A DNA stretch of 35,724 bases, taken from positions 1 to 35,724 of the forward strand of contig CAYVQU010000039.1 of NCBI GenBank assembly GCA_964453155.1. The letters run 5' to 3'. Both the position numbers and the translations under genes were made by a program. This document shows, in pieces, positions 8,287 to 16,557 of this stretch. Under the pieces are notes generated by a model, which made no database searches, was not told the origin of the DNA, and saw only the letters and a list, made by a program, of their open reading frames with translations. The DNA is from CAYVQU01 sp964453155. Its GTDB lineage: Bacteria > Chloroflexota > Anaerolineae > Anaerolineales > UBA11858. Numbering within the stretch: position 1 is the stretch's first letter; each line of letters starts with the position of its first letter.

Positions 8287-9813
8287 ATGACATTCTTACT
8301 AGCATTACTTCCTATCGCAATCATCCTTGGCCTGATGGTCGGCTTCCGCTGGGGGGCATCGCGGGCTGGGGCGGCCGGGTATTTGACGGCTCTGGTCATC
8401 GCTATTGGGGCCTTCGGAGCTGGACCGCAGTTGTTGGCGGTAGCCCATGGCAAGGCCCTGCTGCTAACCATCGATGTGTTGTTCATCATCTGGATGGCTT
8501 TTTTACTCTTCAGAGTGGCAGATGAAGCTGGAGCCATCAAAACGATCGGGCAGGCTCTCCCGCATTTGACCGCCGACAAGGGCATGCAGGCCCTGATCAT
8601 CGGTTGGGCCTTTGCCTCCTTCCTGCAAGGGGTCGGCGGTTTTGGAGTCCCGGTGGCCGTGATCGCACCGATCATGGTGGGATTGGGATTCACGCCGCTC
8701 TCAGCGGTGGTAATTCCTTCCATCGGCCACTCTTGGGCGGTGACCTTTGGGTCGTTGGGGTCTTCGTTCAATGCCATGATGGCCGCTACCGGACTCCCCC
8801 AAGAAATTCTCGGTGCCCCCGCGGCCATTTTCTTGGGAACCGCGGGACTAGGGGTTGGCCTGATGGTGGCGCATGCCGCAGGCGGGTGGAACGCGGTCAA
8901 ACGACTGCTGTGGCCCGCGCTGATCTTGGGGGTTGTGATGGCGACGGCTCAATTCCTGGGGGTGATGGCTGGGTTATGGAATATCGGTGCATTCTTGGGA
9001 GGGTTGGCCGGATTGTTGGTCGGTTTTCCGCTAGCACGGCGCTATCGCGGCAAGGTACAGGAAACCGGAAAACTGGATACGAAAAAATTGTTGGTAGCCC
9101 TCTCCGGGTACGCGGGATTGGTGGCAATTACTTTGGGTATTCAGTTAATTCCGGCGGTGCGGGCAGCCCTCGGACAAGTCGTTTTTACCTTGCAATTTCC
9201 CGAAGTTTCGACTGCATCAGGCTACATCACCGCGGCGGGGGCGGGTCGCAAAATCCCTATTTTCCGGCACGCGGGCGCGATTTTGTTGTACTCATCCATC
9301 CTGGCTTTCTTCATCTATAAGCGGGCCGGATGGTATCAGAATGGGGCCGCGGCAACCATCATCAGCGGCACCATCAAAAAAGTGATGTCCTCCAGCGTTG
9401 GGATCGCCTCGATGGTGGCGATGGCCGTCGTCATGCAGCACACCGGGATGACCGAAACCCTGGCCCGCGGCCTGGCCGAAGGGATGGGCGCCCTGTTCCC
9501 TCTGATCTCACCCTGGATTGGAGCCTTGGGCGCCTTCATGACCGGCAGCAACACCAATTCCAATGTGGTCTTCGCCGCCCTCCAAATGCGGACGGCGGAA
9601 TTATTGGGTTACGCGGTGGCAATCATTTTGGCCGCCCAGACCTCGGGCGGGGCCTTGGGCTCCGTCATCGCCCCCACCAAAGTCGTCGTCGGTGCCAGTA
9701 CTGGTGGAATGGAGGGCCGCGAGGGCGAAGTCATGCGCAAACTGCTGGTGTACACGGGGGTGTCGGTGTTGTTGATGTCGGTTTTGGCGATGATCGGGAT
9801 TTGGGTGATGTAG
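8287..9813 (+). CDS. lctP: L-lactate permease family transporter
   Basis: This is a 508-residue inner-membrane transporter of the LctP/LldP family, which takes up L-lactate and in some members glycolate by proton symport. It has about 12-14 hydrophobic helices. Family signatures include FLQGVGGFGVPVAVIAPIM, IPSIGHSWAVTFGSLGSSF and FMTGSNTNSNVVFAALQ. The length is close to the family's 500-560. The ATG comes directly after the palindrome at 8207-8279, and the only upstream purines are GGTGAAAAAAA, so the leader is unusual. No lactate dehydrogenase gene is beside it. The exact substrate is an inference from the family. Confidence 0.92.
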   Translation: MTFLLALLPIAIILGLMVGFRWGASRAGAAGYLTALVIAIGAFGAGPQLLAVAHGKALLLTIDVLFIIWMAFLLFRVADEAGAIKTIGQALPHLTADKGMQALIIGWAFASFLQGVGGFGVPVAVIAPIMVGLGFTPLSAVVIPSIGHSWAVTFGSLGSSFNAMMAATGLPQEILGAPAAIFLGTAGLGVGLMVAHAAGGWNAVKRLLWPALILGVVMATAQFLGVMAGLWNIGAFLGGLAGLLVGFPLARRYRGKVQETGKLDTKKLLVALSGYAGLVAITLGIQLIPAVRAALGQVVFTLQFPEVSTASGYITAAGAGRKIPIFRHAGAILLYSSILAFFIYKRAGWYQNGAAATIISGTIKKVMSSSVGIASMVAMAVVMQHTGMTETLARGLAEGMGALFPLISPWIGALGAFMTGSNTNSNVVFAALQMRTAELLGYAVAIILAAQTSGGALGSVIAPTKVVVGASTGGMEGREGEVMRKLLVYTGVSVLLMSVLAMIGIWVM

Positions 9814-9822
9814 GATTAATTT

Positions 9823-9896
9823 GAAACCGCTAATCTCGCGAATTTCCGCTAATGTTTTTGCCTATTCGTGAAGATTAGCGTAATTCGCGGTTAAAT
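9823..9896. repeat. Intergenic palindrome, CCGCTAAT/ATTAGCG word family
   Basis: The left arm contains AACCGCTAATCTCGCGAATT, and the right arm contains GATTAGCGTAATTCGCGGTT. The outer ends pair well and the inner parts pair with slippage. It occupies nearly the whole 85-nt gap and stops 2 nt before the next ATG. Confidence 0.8.
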
Positions 9897-9898
9897 GT

Positions 9899-10558
9899 AT
9901 GAAACTTATTGATCTCAGCCACACGATTGTCCCCGATATGCCCCTATTCAGTCCGGCAGCGCCGAAGCCTGAGATTCAGCCTTGGTTGAGCCATACCCAA
10001 GCGGCAGAATCAGGGAATTATACCGGGTGCACGTGCGAGATTTCGGAAGTGCGGTTTCTGACAAGTATCGGGACTTACCTCGACAGCCCGTATCATTTTC
10101 ATCCTGAAAAAGGCGCGATTGAATCGCTTGATTTGACCCAACTGGTCTTGCCGGGGATCGTGATCGATTGCACTACTGCAAAAGCTAAGCAGCCCATTGG
10201 GCCGGAAGTTTTATCTGGCATAGATATCTCTAGCAAAGCTGTATTATTCCATACCGGGTGGAGCCGATATTGGGGTCAACCTGAATATTTCGAATTTCCG
10301 TTTCTGACAAAGGCCACCGCCGAGACCCTCCGAGAGGGCAGCGCCAAACTCGCCGGGGTCGATTTCCTCGTCATCGATGATACGACTGACCCCCAGCGTC
10401 CGGTCCATGTCACCCTGCTCAAAAATGATATATTAATCGTGGAGAATTTAACCAACCTGCAGGCCCTGCCCACAACGCGATTTACCTTTCACGCCGTCCC
10501 CGTTAAGCTGGCCGGCGCAGCCGCTTTTCCTGTAAGAGCGTATGCAATGATTGAATAG
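9899..10558 (+). CDS. Cyclase family protein (kynurenine-formamidase-like hydrolase)
   Basis: This 219-residue protein belongs to the cyclase/kynurenine formamidase (KynB) fold family of metal-dependent hydrolases. The start MKLIDLSHTIVPDMP is typical, as is VDFLVIDD. The usual metal-binding signature HxGTHxDxPxH reads S56-I-G-T-Y60-L-D62-S-P-Y-H66: the Asp and last His are kept, but the first two histidines are Ser and Tyr. The metal site or activity may therefore differ from KynB. The palindrome at 9823-9896 abuts the ATG and no Shine-Dalgarno is seen. No other tryptophan-degradation gene is near, so kynurenine is not assumed as substrate. Confidence 0.8.
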   Translation: MKLIDLSHTIVPDMPLFSPAAPKPEIQPWLSHTQAAESGNYTGCTCEISEVRFLTSIGTYLDSPYHFHPEKGAIESLDLTQLVLPGIVIDCTTAKAKQPIGPEVLSGIDISSKAVLFHTGWSRYWGQPEYFEFPFLTKATAETLREGSAKLAGVDFLVIDDTTDPQRPVHVTLLKNDILIVENLTNLQALPTTRFTFHAVPVKLAGAAAFPVRAYAMIE

Positions 10559-10638
10559 GACACAGAAATCGCTTCACAAAAGCAGAAAAACGCAAATCAA
10601 GAATTAAAAATCTGCGGCATCAGCGTTCATCTGCGTCC
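10558..10638. repeat. Intergenic palindrome, ATCTGCG/CGCAGAT word family
   Basis: The left arm (GGACACAGAAATCGCTTCAC) and the right arm (AGCGTTCATCTGCGTCC) are degenerate complements around an AT-rich centre. It starts at the stop of the cyclase gene and ends just before the next gene. Confidence 0.6.
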
Positions 10639-10652
10639 CAATGGAGAAAACA

Positions 10653-11213
10653 ATGACTACTGAAAACTCCCTCACCAAAATGCGCCGGAAAGACCGGGCT
10701 CAAAATGATACCTGGATTCGCGCTTTCTTGAAATCTGCCGAAGTCGGCACAATGGCAACTGCGGTTGATGGCCAGCCCTTCTTGGTATCCCGCAACTATG
10801 CTTACGATGAGTCGGCGCACTGCATTTACATGCACGGCGCCCGCAAAGGCCGGACGATTGACAACCTCCTGGTCAACAATAAGATCTGTTTCAGCGTTCA
10901 AGAGGCCGGACGATTGCTCCCCGCCGACGAAGCATTGGAATTTAGCACCGAATTTTCTGGGGTTATCATTTTTGGCCGCGCCGCCATTGTCGCCGATGAA
11001 ACCGAAGCCACGCACGGCCTAAAACTGCTCATGGATAAATACGCCCCTCACCTGGAATATGGCGTTGATTATGAAGTAGTCACCCCCGAAGGCCTTAAAA
11101 TCACGACCGTACTCCGTATCGATATTGATGAATGGAGCGGGAAGGCCAAAGCCGTTGATGCTGATTTTCCGGGCGCGTATTATTACAAAGGTGTATTGGG
11201 TGGCGGGTTGTGA
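10653..11213 (+). CDS. Pyridoxamine 5'-phosphate oxidase-like FMN split-barrel protein
   Basis: This protein of about 186 residues has the FMN-binding split-barrel fold shared by PNPOx-like and NimA-like proteins. The region VGTMATAVDGQPFLVSRNYA and the later IYMHGARKGRTIDNLLVN match the phosphate-binding pattern, followed by the strand GVIIFGRAAIVADE. The ATG at 10653 is preferred over 10641 because GGAG lies 7 nt before it. The precise reaction is unknown; members reduce nitro groups, bind haem or act on F420/FMN substrates. It is not a biosynthetic PdxH. Confidence 0.82.
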   Translation: MTTENSLTKMRRKDRAQNDTWIRAFLKSAEVGTMATAVDGQPFLVSRNYAYDESAHCIYMHGARKGRTIDNLLVNNKICFSVQEAGRLLPADEALEFSTEFSGVIIFGRAAIVADETEATHGLKLLMDKYAPHLEYGVDYEVVTPEGLKITTVLRIDIDEWSGKAKAVDADFPGAYYYKGVLGGGL

Positions 11214-11272
11214 GGTGAGGGAAGTTTCCTTCACCCGCTATGCTCAGCTCATAACAACCTGAAAGGTTTATA

Positions 11273-11446
11273 ATGATCACCTGGCTCCGACAAAACAAAT
11301 TCCGCGCTCACACGATATCCTTCGTCCTCATGATCCTGACCGCTATCGGCATGTATCTGGTTAGTTCAGGGGGGAGTTCCGGGGTAATTGGGATTCTCTT
11401 GAGTGTTTTTATACTTGGAAATCTCATCGCGATGGTTGTGAAGTAG
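11273..11446 (+). CDS. 57-residue two-helix membrane protein
   Basis: A short frame begins at an ATG preceded by AAAGG with 7-nt spacing. It starts MITWLRQNKFRAHTIS and has two hydrophobic segments (about residues 15-30 and 37-56) split by a Gly/Ser turn SSGGSSG. The basic start suggests that the N-terminus stays in the cytoplasm. No named family is recognised. The frame ends 18 nt before a strong terminator that matches its direction, and it lies 60 nt after the split-barrel gene, so it may share that transcript. Confidence 0.6.
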   Translation: MITWLRQNKFRAHTISFVLMILTAIGMYLVSSGGSSGVIGILLSVFILGNLIAMVVK

Positions 11447-11463
11447 AGATATTGATCCGGTTT

Positions 11464-11514
11464 AAGGTGACAGTCACATTTATGCAATCGAAGATTGCCA
11501 GTGACTGTCACCTT
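11464..11514. terminator. Bidirectional terminator with nested hairpin, GGTGACAGTCAC type
   Basis: A perfect 14-bp stem (AAGGTGACAGTCAC, 11464-11477; GTGACTGTCACCTT, 11501-11514) is followed by TT. Its loop contains another perfect 6-bp hairpin (GCAATC-GAA-GATTGC, 11484-11498). It sits between convergent genes, as expected for a shared terminator. The GGTGACAGTCACC core recurs at 18931-18951. Confidence 0.8.
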
Positions 11515-11521
11515 TTGGATA

Positions 11522-12955
11522 TTATTTGCGAGCCCCCGTAATGTAATCCAAGACGTCTTTGGCCGAATAGCTGCGACGGCCAGGCTTGAAGAATTTCCCA
11601 ATCGAGGGCAAACCTTTTCCGGAAGTGACTAAAGGCTGCTCGACGAAGCCATCGGCCCGCTGTTGGGGATATCCGGCGCTGGCAGACAGATTGTTGCATA
11701 AGCACCCTTTCCCATCTAGATCATCCGGATCACCGCCCTTTTTTACATATTGATCCTCGGGTTCCGCCGCACAACGAAAACCGATTTTGCCATCTTCACG
11801 TTTATAGGGTTCGCGCAGTAACCCAACATCACAGAGGCGCACCCGCTGATCGTAAACTTCCGAGTCCGACATGGTGCCATCCATTTGGACCACCTTGAAG
11901 GGGTAACCAGTGGGGGAAACATGGGGGTCGGTAAGGACTTCGGCTTCCTCCGCAACCACTTTTGCGATGACGCGGCGTTTGGTCTCCGCATCCATTCCCG
12001 ATTCGTCACAAAAGGCAAAGGGGGTTCCCACCTGAACACCAGCCGCGCCCGCGGCTTGGGCCGCTTTTAATTTCTCAGGCTCCTCATAGCCGCCAGCTAA
12101 CCAGAAGGGTAATCCCAATTGTCTGATTTTCTCCACATCGGGTGAATCTTTCGGGCCAAAAATGGGCTCACCATTTTCGTCCAACCGCATGGCACCGCGC
12201 GGGGGCGCATTATGACCACCAGCAATATGGCCCTCGACAATGAACCCATTCACTTTACCGGTTGACCGGCGGATCAGCGATTTCGCCAGCACCACCGAAG
12301 AAATAATGGGCAAGAAATTCGGGCGGGGCAACTGCTGAATTTTTTCTTTGACACCCTCAAAAATGGCCTGGGGATCAAAATTTACCTGGAATTTATCGGC
12401 GGGCGTACTCCCTTTGACATCCACCCGATAATCAACTTTGCCATGTTGGGTGAGATTATCCAATATCCCCGGAACTTGGATCGGGATTCCGGCTCCCATG
12501 ATCACATAATCCACCCCGGCCAGCATCGCGCCATACAACGAAGCCATCGTAGGCATTTGGATTTTCTCTAACAAGTTCAGGCCGACCGGATTTTCATGCC
12601 CTTCTTTCGCCAGAAAGACCTCGACAAAATTGGCAATCACGGTTAATTCAGTCAGTGCTTTCGACGGTTTGAGGGACCACATTGGCGGACGTTTGTAAGG
12701 GTTTTTCGGCCCATCCGATTTCGGTACAAAATAGGTTTTCAATATCCGCTGAACGGGTTCTTGGAAAGGGAAATTACTGAGTGCGCGGCGCACGTGACCG
12801 CCGATATCCCCGTCCATCAATCGGGCCACCATCACCAGGTGAATCCCGGTCCCCGAAACAACGCCCAATTGCCCCTGCATGGACACCGTCCGAGCCAGAT
12901 TCCAATCCGAAATTGCCACCCCCATACCACCTTGAATAATTTCAAATAGTTTCAT
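11522..12955 (-). CDS. Nitronate monooxygenase/enoyl-reductase-like flavoprotein
   Basis: This is an FMN-dependent TIM-barrel protein of the nitronate monooxygenase/FabK-like group. The N-terminal EIIQGGMGVAIS, the central EGHIAGGHNAPPRG and the phosphate-binding AAGAAGVQVGTPFAF are its family marks. At about 477 residues it is longer than the classic 310-370 forms, matching a long subgroup with a Cys-rich C-terminal part (GCLCNN near a SAGYPQ motif). The start at 12955 (MKLFEIIQGG) places the FMN loop at the usual distance; an upstream ATG at 13048 would add an unconvincing leader. Whether it oxidises nitronates or reduces enoyl groups cannot be told. It converges on the small membrane-protein gene. 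Confidence 0.82.
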   Translation of the reverse strand: MKLFEIIQGGMGVAISDWNLARTVSMQGQLGVVSGTGIHLVMVARLMDGDIGGHVRRALSNFPFQEPVQRILKTYFVPKSDGPKNPYKRPPMWSLKPSKALTELTVIANFVEVFLAKEGHENPVGLNLLEKIQMPTMASLYGAMLAGVDYVIMGAGIPIQVPGILDNLTQHGKVDYRVDVKGSTPADKFQVNFDPQAIFEGVKEKIQQLPRPNFLPIISSVVLAKSLIRRSTGKVNGFIVEGHIAGGHNAPPRGAMRLDENGEPIFGPKDSPDVEKIRQLGLPFWLAGGYEEPEKLKAAQAAGAAGVQVGTPFAFCDESGMDAETKRRVIAKVVAEEAEVLTDPHVSPTGYPFKVVQMDGTMSDSEVYDQRVRLCDVGLLREPYKREDGKIGFRCAAEPEDQYVKKGGDPDDLDGKGCLCNNLSASAGYPQQRADGFVEQPLVTSGKGLPSIGKFFKPGRRSYSAKDVLDYITGARK

Positions 12956-13458
12956 GTGATTTGGCACCCTGTGCCATTTCTCCTTTGCAGATTTTAACTC
13001 TTGGTTCCACACCAAATAAGTCCCCATCTGGGGATAAGTACAAGCCAACTCTATCGCGCATTGGGGGGACTGAACACCTGATTAGCGTCAGGCTGGGGGG
13101 TGTCAAGTGTCAAGTCAAAGAACGTTACAAATTCTTGAACATATTGAACCCTGGGCATCGAATGGCGTTACGATTTAGGCTTTATCTGGGGAATTAATCC
13201 TGGTAAATTTAGCGAAGGTAGTAGTTAAAAAGGGGTGATGAGGCCATGAAAAAGGGTTAGTCGCCTCTACTCCTTCTCCTGCCACCCTACGCCCCTAGTC
13301 CCTATTTCTTCTCCATCAAAAGTCTTAACCAAATTTCCCCGCAGCGACCGATGCGAAGCGCCGCGTATACGCGTACACTAAGGATACCCTAACCAAATCC
13401 CGTTATCATTGCAGTAGTACTGAATACTGATAACCGGCAACACGAACCGGAGTTACGC
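12956..13458. other. Non-coding gap with purine/pyrimidine tract
   Basis: This is the space between the divergent flavoprotein and lipoprotein genes. I find no convincing gene. Visible items are the repeated word GTCAAGT at about 13102-13120, a purine-rich stretch followed by a pyrimidine-rich one at 13231-13318 (similar in words to the S23 cassette arms), and a GCGTATACGC palindrome near 13365. Promoters for both genes should lie here, but none is clear. Confidence 0.5.
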
Positions 13459-15450
13459 ATGAAAACTCAAAAATCTTACTTATTACTGGTAACAACCCTG
13501 CTTCTGCTGGTCTCGCTAGCCTGTCGGACACTGATCCCGGAGGTAAATTCGGGGGAGGCGTTGGGGATTCAGCAGCAGGTACAAGCAGAGCCGCAGGAAC
13601 TCGAAAACACCCCAAATAGCGAGGTACTAGCGGAGATTGAAGAGACGACAGAACCTGAGAAACGAGCAGAACCGGATGAGGCTAATGATAGCGAAGAACC
13701 AGAAAAAGTAGTCCCCCCACCTCAAAAATATGACGATGAAGATGAACCGGAAATTTTCGAGATCCCGGAGATGAGCGGCAAGGAAGAAACCCTCGACACC
13801 GAGCATTTTCGCATTCATTACACCCGAAAAGGGAAAGACAAAGTTCCGAATATGAACTACGTCAACATGGTCGCCGAGATCATGGAGCACGTTTATCAAG
13901 TCGAAATCGAGCAAATGGGTTGGCCCGCGCCACCCCCTGATAACGGCTTCGGCGGCGATGACCGCTATGACGTTTACCTGCTCAACATTTTTGAAGATGG
14001 AACCGCCGGGTTTGCCGATGGCGGCTTCCCTGAAACCCTGGTAGGCGACAACCCTAACACCCCTGGAGTCGAAACTCGCTCACATTACTCCTACCTGGCC
14101 CTCGATAACGACTACACTGAACTAGAAGATTACGGCGGCGAGAGCGAATCGGTCACCGCTGTGCTGCAATCAACCGCGGCCCATGAGTTCAAGCACGCCA
14201 TCCAATTTGGGATGGACGGCGAGGAACCCCTTGAATGGCTCTGGGAAGCTACTGCCACCTGGATCCAGGGGCAAGTTTATCCCCATGTTCGGGATGCCGA
14301 CGAAGACCTGCTGGCCGTCGTCAAATCACCCGATACCTGCCAGGCCGCTTACGGCGGTGAAACCCGGGTTGAGGATGAGAACCACTGGTACGGTCTGTGG
14401 ATTTTCCTCCAATATATTTCTGAGACTTACGGCCCCGAAACGGTGCGCTCGATTTGGGAAAATGCCCAGGAGTTGGACGGTTATGAGGCCTTGGAAGTCG
14501 CGCTGTTTGATGCCGGAACCACGCTGGACGCGACCTTCCGCGAATTCACTCTGGCCCTGCTGACCCGTGACTTCGAGCGGGGGGCCGAGTTCCCCACCGT
14601 CCGTTTAGAGGGGGCGGCCTCGACAGCGTCGGTCTTCACCCCACAGGATGGCGTCGGTCAACTGGCCGCCGATTATGTCGAAATCCAGGCCCGCGGCCCG
14701 GTGGCAATCCGCCTCGATGCCGAGTATCTCGCCGGGCTGGTCATCGGCCTCCGCAACGGCGAAATGTCGATCTTCGATATGGTCAACAACCAGGCCGTCA
14801 TCAACGCTGCGGACTTCGACCACGTCTACCTGATCAGCTTAAACTACGAGCGGGCCGAAACTGAATACGACTGCGAATTCACCCCCTACACCGTCACCGT
14901 CGAAGCCACCAACCAACCCGCCAACCCGCCAACCAACATACTCGCGGCCCCCAACTTCTCCCCACCCGAGGTCGAAGAACTCCTCGACCCTGACGAGTAC
15001 TGGGGCGAAGGTTGGGATGAAGGGCACGGCACCTCCATTGAGGCCCCCGCCGAATTGATTCCCAGCTACCTCCCCGCTGGATACGAGATCGCCGACAGTT
15101 ACGAAGTTGACCGGGACTATTTCGAGGACGACGCAGATTGGTACCTGCCCGGCGACGGTCCCGGCATCGTGATTGATTTCTGGGGGCCGGGAGAGAACGA
15201 TTTCTTCGCCATCACCGCCAGCGACAGCCCCTACCAAACCCTGAACGCCTATCTCAATGCGATGGACTACGAACCCTACGATGACGAACTGCAAACCATC
15301 GCCGGTATCCCCGCTCTGGTCGAAGATTGGAGCGAACCAGGCGATCCATACAGCGCTGTCACCCTAATTTTCGACAACCAATTCATCGTCATCGACGGCA
15401 CTCTGGCAGCGGCTGAAATGGTCAAAATCACCGCCAGTCTGGTCCCATAA
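13459..15450 (+). CDS. Exported zinc metalloprotease-like lipoprotein
   Basis: This 663-residue protein starts with a lipoprotein signal peptide whose lipobox ends at Cys22 (LVSLAC). A very acidic linker follows (about 45-110). The catalytic-type region has HEFKH (His242, Glu243, His246) and, 17 residues on, Glu263 in WLWEATATW. This HExxH...E pattern is that of a gluzincin-like zinc peptidase and resembles secreted peptidases with HEFxHAIQ. A Pro/Asn-rich hinge (about 485-497) leads to a separate C-terminal domain (PSYLPAGYEIADSY onward). It probably sits on the outer face of the membrane. GGAG precedes the ATG by 6 nt. The trypsin-like gene downstream suggests a joint protein-digesting role. 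Confidence 0.8.
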   Translation: MKTQKSYLLLVTTLLLLVSLACRTLIPEVNSGEALGIQQQVQAEPQELENTPNSEVLAEIEETTEPEKRAEPDEANDSEEPEKVVPPPQKYDDEDEPEIFEIPEMSGKEETLDTEHFRIHYTRKGKDKVPNMNYVNMVAEIMEHVYQVEIEQMGWPAPPPDNGFGGDDRYDVYLLNIFEDGTAGFADGGFPETLVGDNPNTPGVETRSHYSYLALDNDYTELEDYGGESESVTAVLQSTAAHEFKHAIQFGMDGEEPLEWLWEATATWIQGQVYPHVRDADEDLLAVVKSPDTCQAAYGGETRVEDENHWYGLWIFLQYISETYGPETVRSIWENAQELDGYEALEVALFDAGTTLDATFREFTLALLTRDFERGAEFPTVRLEGAASTASVFTPQDGVGQLAADYVEIQARGPVAIRLDAEYLAGLVIGLRNGEMSIFDMVNNQAVINAADFDHVYLISLNYERAETEYDCEFTPYTVTVEATNQPANPPTNILAAPNFSPPEVEELLDPDEYWGEGWDEGHGTSIEAPAELIPSYLPAGYEIADSYEVDRDYFEDDADWYLPGDGPGIVIDFWGPGENDFFAITASDSPYQTLNAYLNAMDYEPYDDELQTIAGIPALVEDWSEPGDPYSAVTLIFDNQFIVIDGTLAAAEMVKITASLVP

Positions 15451-15458
15451 CCCCCTCG

Positions 15459-15487
15459 GTAGGGGCGGGTCTGAGACCCGTCCCTAC
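15459..15487. repeat. Hairpin GTAGGGGCGGGTCT family
   Basis: GTAGGGGCGGGTCT and AGACCCGTCCCTAC pair over 14 positions (one G-T wobble) with a single-base loop. It lies 8 nt after the lipoprotein stop and has no T tract. Related GTAGGG/GCGCCCC words occur at 20718-20762. Confidence 0.7.
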
Positions 15488-15542
15488 ACCACCCGCAACC
15501 CACAACTCACAATCCTTAACCAATCCCAATTGGAGGTCTATC

Positions 15543-16412
15543 ATGGCGCCTAAAATCGCTATTCTCTTCGTGATCCTGTCCATCTTTTTGCTGCCGATCG
15601 CCGTTCAAGCCAACCCCCCAGCACCCGGCGATACCAACCAACCGACTATTATTGGCGGCACCGAGGCAGAACCTGGAGCCTGGCCCTGGATGGCGGCCCT
15701 GGTAACCGCCTCGGAGCCGGACGCCTATTGGGGCCAATTCTGCGGGGGCGCGCTGATCCGGCCGCAATGGGTGCTGACCGCCGCCCATTGCACCGAAAAC
15801 AAGACTGCGGCCGATATCCACGTCGTCTTGGGGCGGCACAAACTCAGCTCAGCAACGGGCGAACGGATCGCGGTCGATCAAATTGTCAACCACCCCGACT
15901 ACGAGTCCAACACGCTGGATGCCGATATCGCCTTGCTCCACCTGGAAGCACCCGCCAGCCAGACGCCCATTTGGGTGGTTGGTTCCGCGGATGCCGCCCT
16001 TTTCGATCCTGGCACCCTGGCCACCGTCACCGGGTGGGGTCTGACTTCGTCCAATGGCAACGATTATCCAGACGCACTCCGCCAGGTTTCGGTCCCAATC
16101 ATCTCGAACACGACCTGCAATCAAAGTTATGGCGGTGACATCACGGCCAATATGCTTTGCGCCGGTTATCCCCAGGGTGGTCAGGACTCGTGCTCCGGTG
16201 ACAGCGGTGGCCCCCTGGTGGTGCCCGATGCATCTGGGGCCGGCTGGCTGCAAGCCGGCGTCGTCAGTTGGGGCGAAGGGTGTGCCGAACCCGACTATTA
16301 TGGGGTCTACGCCCGGGTTGAAGTATTCAAAACCTGGATCGTCTCCTACACCGGCGAACCCCAACCCGCGCCAAAGACCTTCCAGGTATTCATCCCTTTG
16401 GTCATCCGGTGA
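15543..16412 (+). CDS. Secreted trypsin-like serine protease (S1 family)
   Basis: A signal peptide (residues 1-23, ending AVQA) is followed by a short propeptide and the activation site at IIGG (36-39). The catalytic triad is complete: His82 in TAAHC, Asp128 in DADIALL and Ser221 in GDSGGP. Asp215, six residues before the serine, predicts cleavage after Lys or Arg. Cysteines are placed for the usual disulphides. After the domain, a short Pro-rich linker ends in FQVFIPLVIR, a hydrophobic-Pro-hydrophobic-Arg tail that I recognise from exported Chloroflexota proteins; a sorting role is an inference. An upstream GGAGG provides the ribosome site. Confidence 0.94.
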   Translation: MAPKIAILFVILSIFLLPIAVQANPPAPGDTNQPTIIGGTEAEPGAWPWMAALVTASEPDAYWGQFCGGALIRPQWVLTAAHCTENKTAADIHVVLGRHKLSSATGERIAVDQIVNHPDYESNTLDADIALLHLEAPASQTPIWVVGSADAALFDPGTLATVTGWGLTSSNGNDYPDALRQVSVPIISNTTCNQSYGGDITANMLCAGYPQGGQDSCSGDSGGPLVVPDASGAGWLQAGVVSWGEGCAEPDYYGVYARVEVFKTWIVSYTGEPQPAPKTFQVFIPLVIR

Positions 16413-16557
16413 TGAGATATACTACTTCTAAGCGGAGTAAGCATTCAGAGCGGAGGCCCGATGCTTTTCAGGACGCAGTCGAAGAAGTTTGCGTAGCGAA
16501 TTACACCTTTCGACTACATTCCACAAAAAAGCGTGGAAATCCGCTCAAGATGCTTGA

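Noticed and set aside
8604..9320. 238-residue frame overlapping the lactate permease
   Set aside because: It is an out-of-frame shadow rich in Gly/Arg/His, while the main frame matches the transporter along its whole length.
10641..10652. Earlier start of the split-barrel protein at 10641
   Set aside because: The ATG at 10653 has GGAG at proper distance, and that GGAG lies within the four extra codons.
12956..13048. N-terminal extension of the flavoprotein to 13048
   Set aside because: The family begins shortly before the IIQGGMG motif, and the extra 31 residues look like translated leader.
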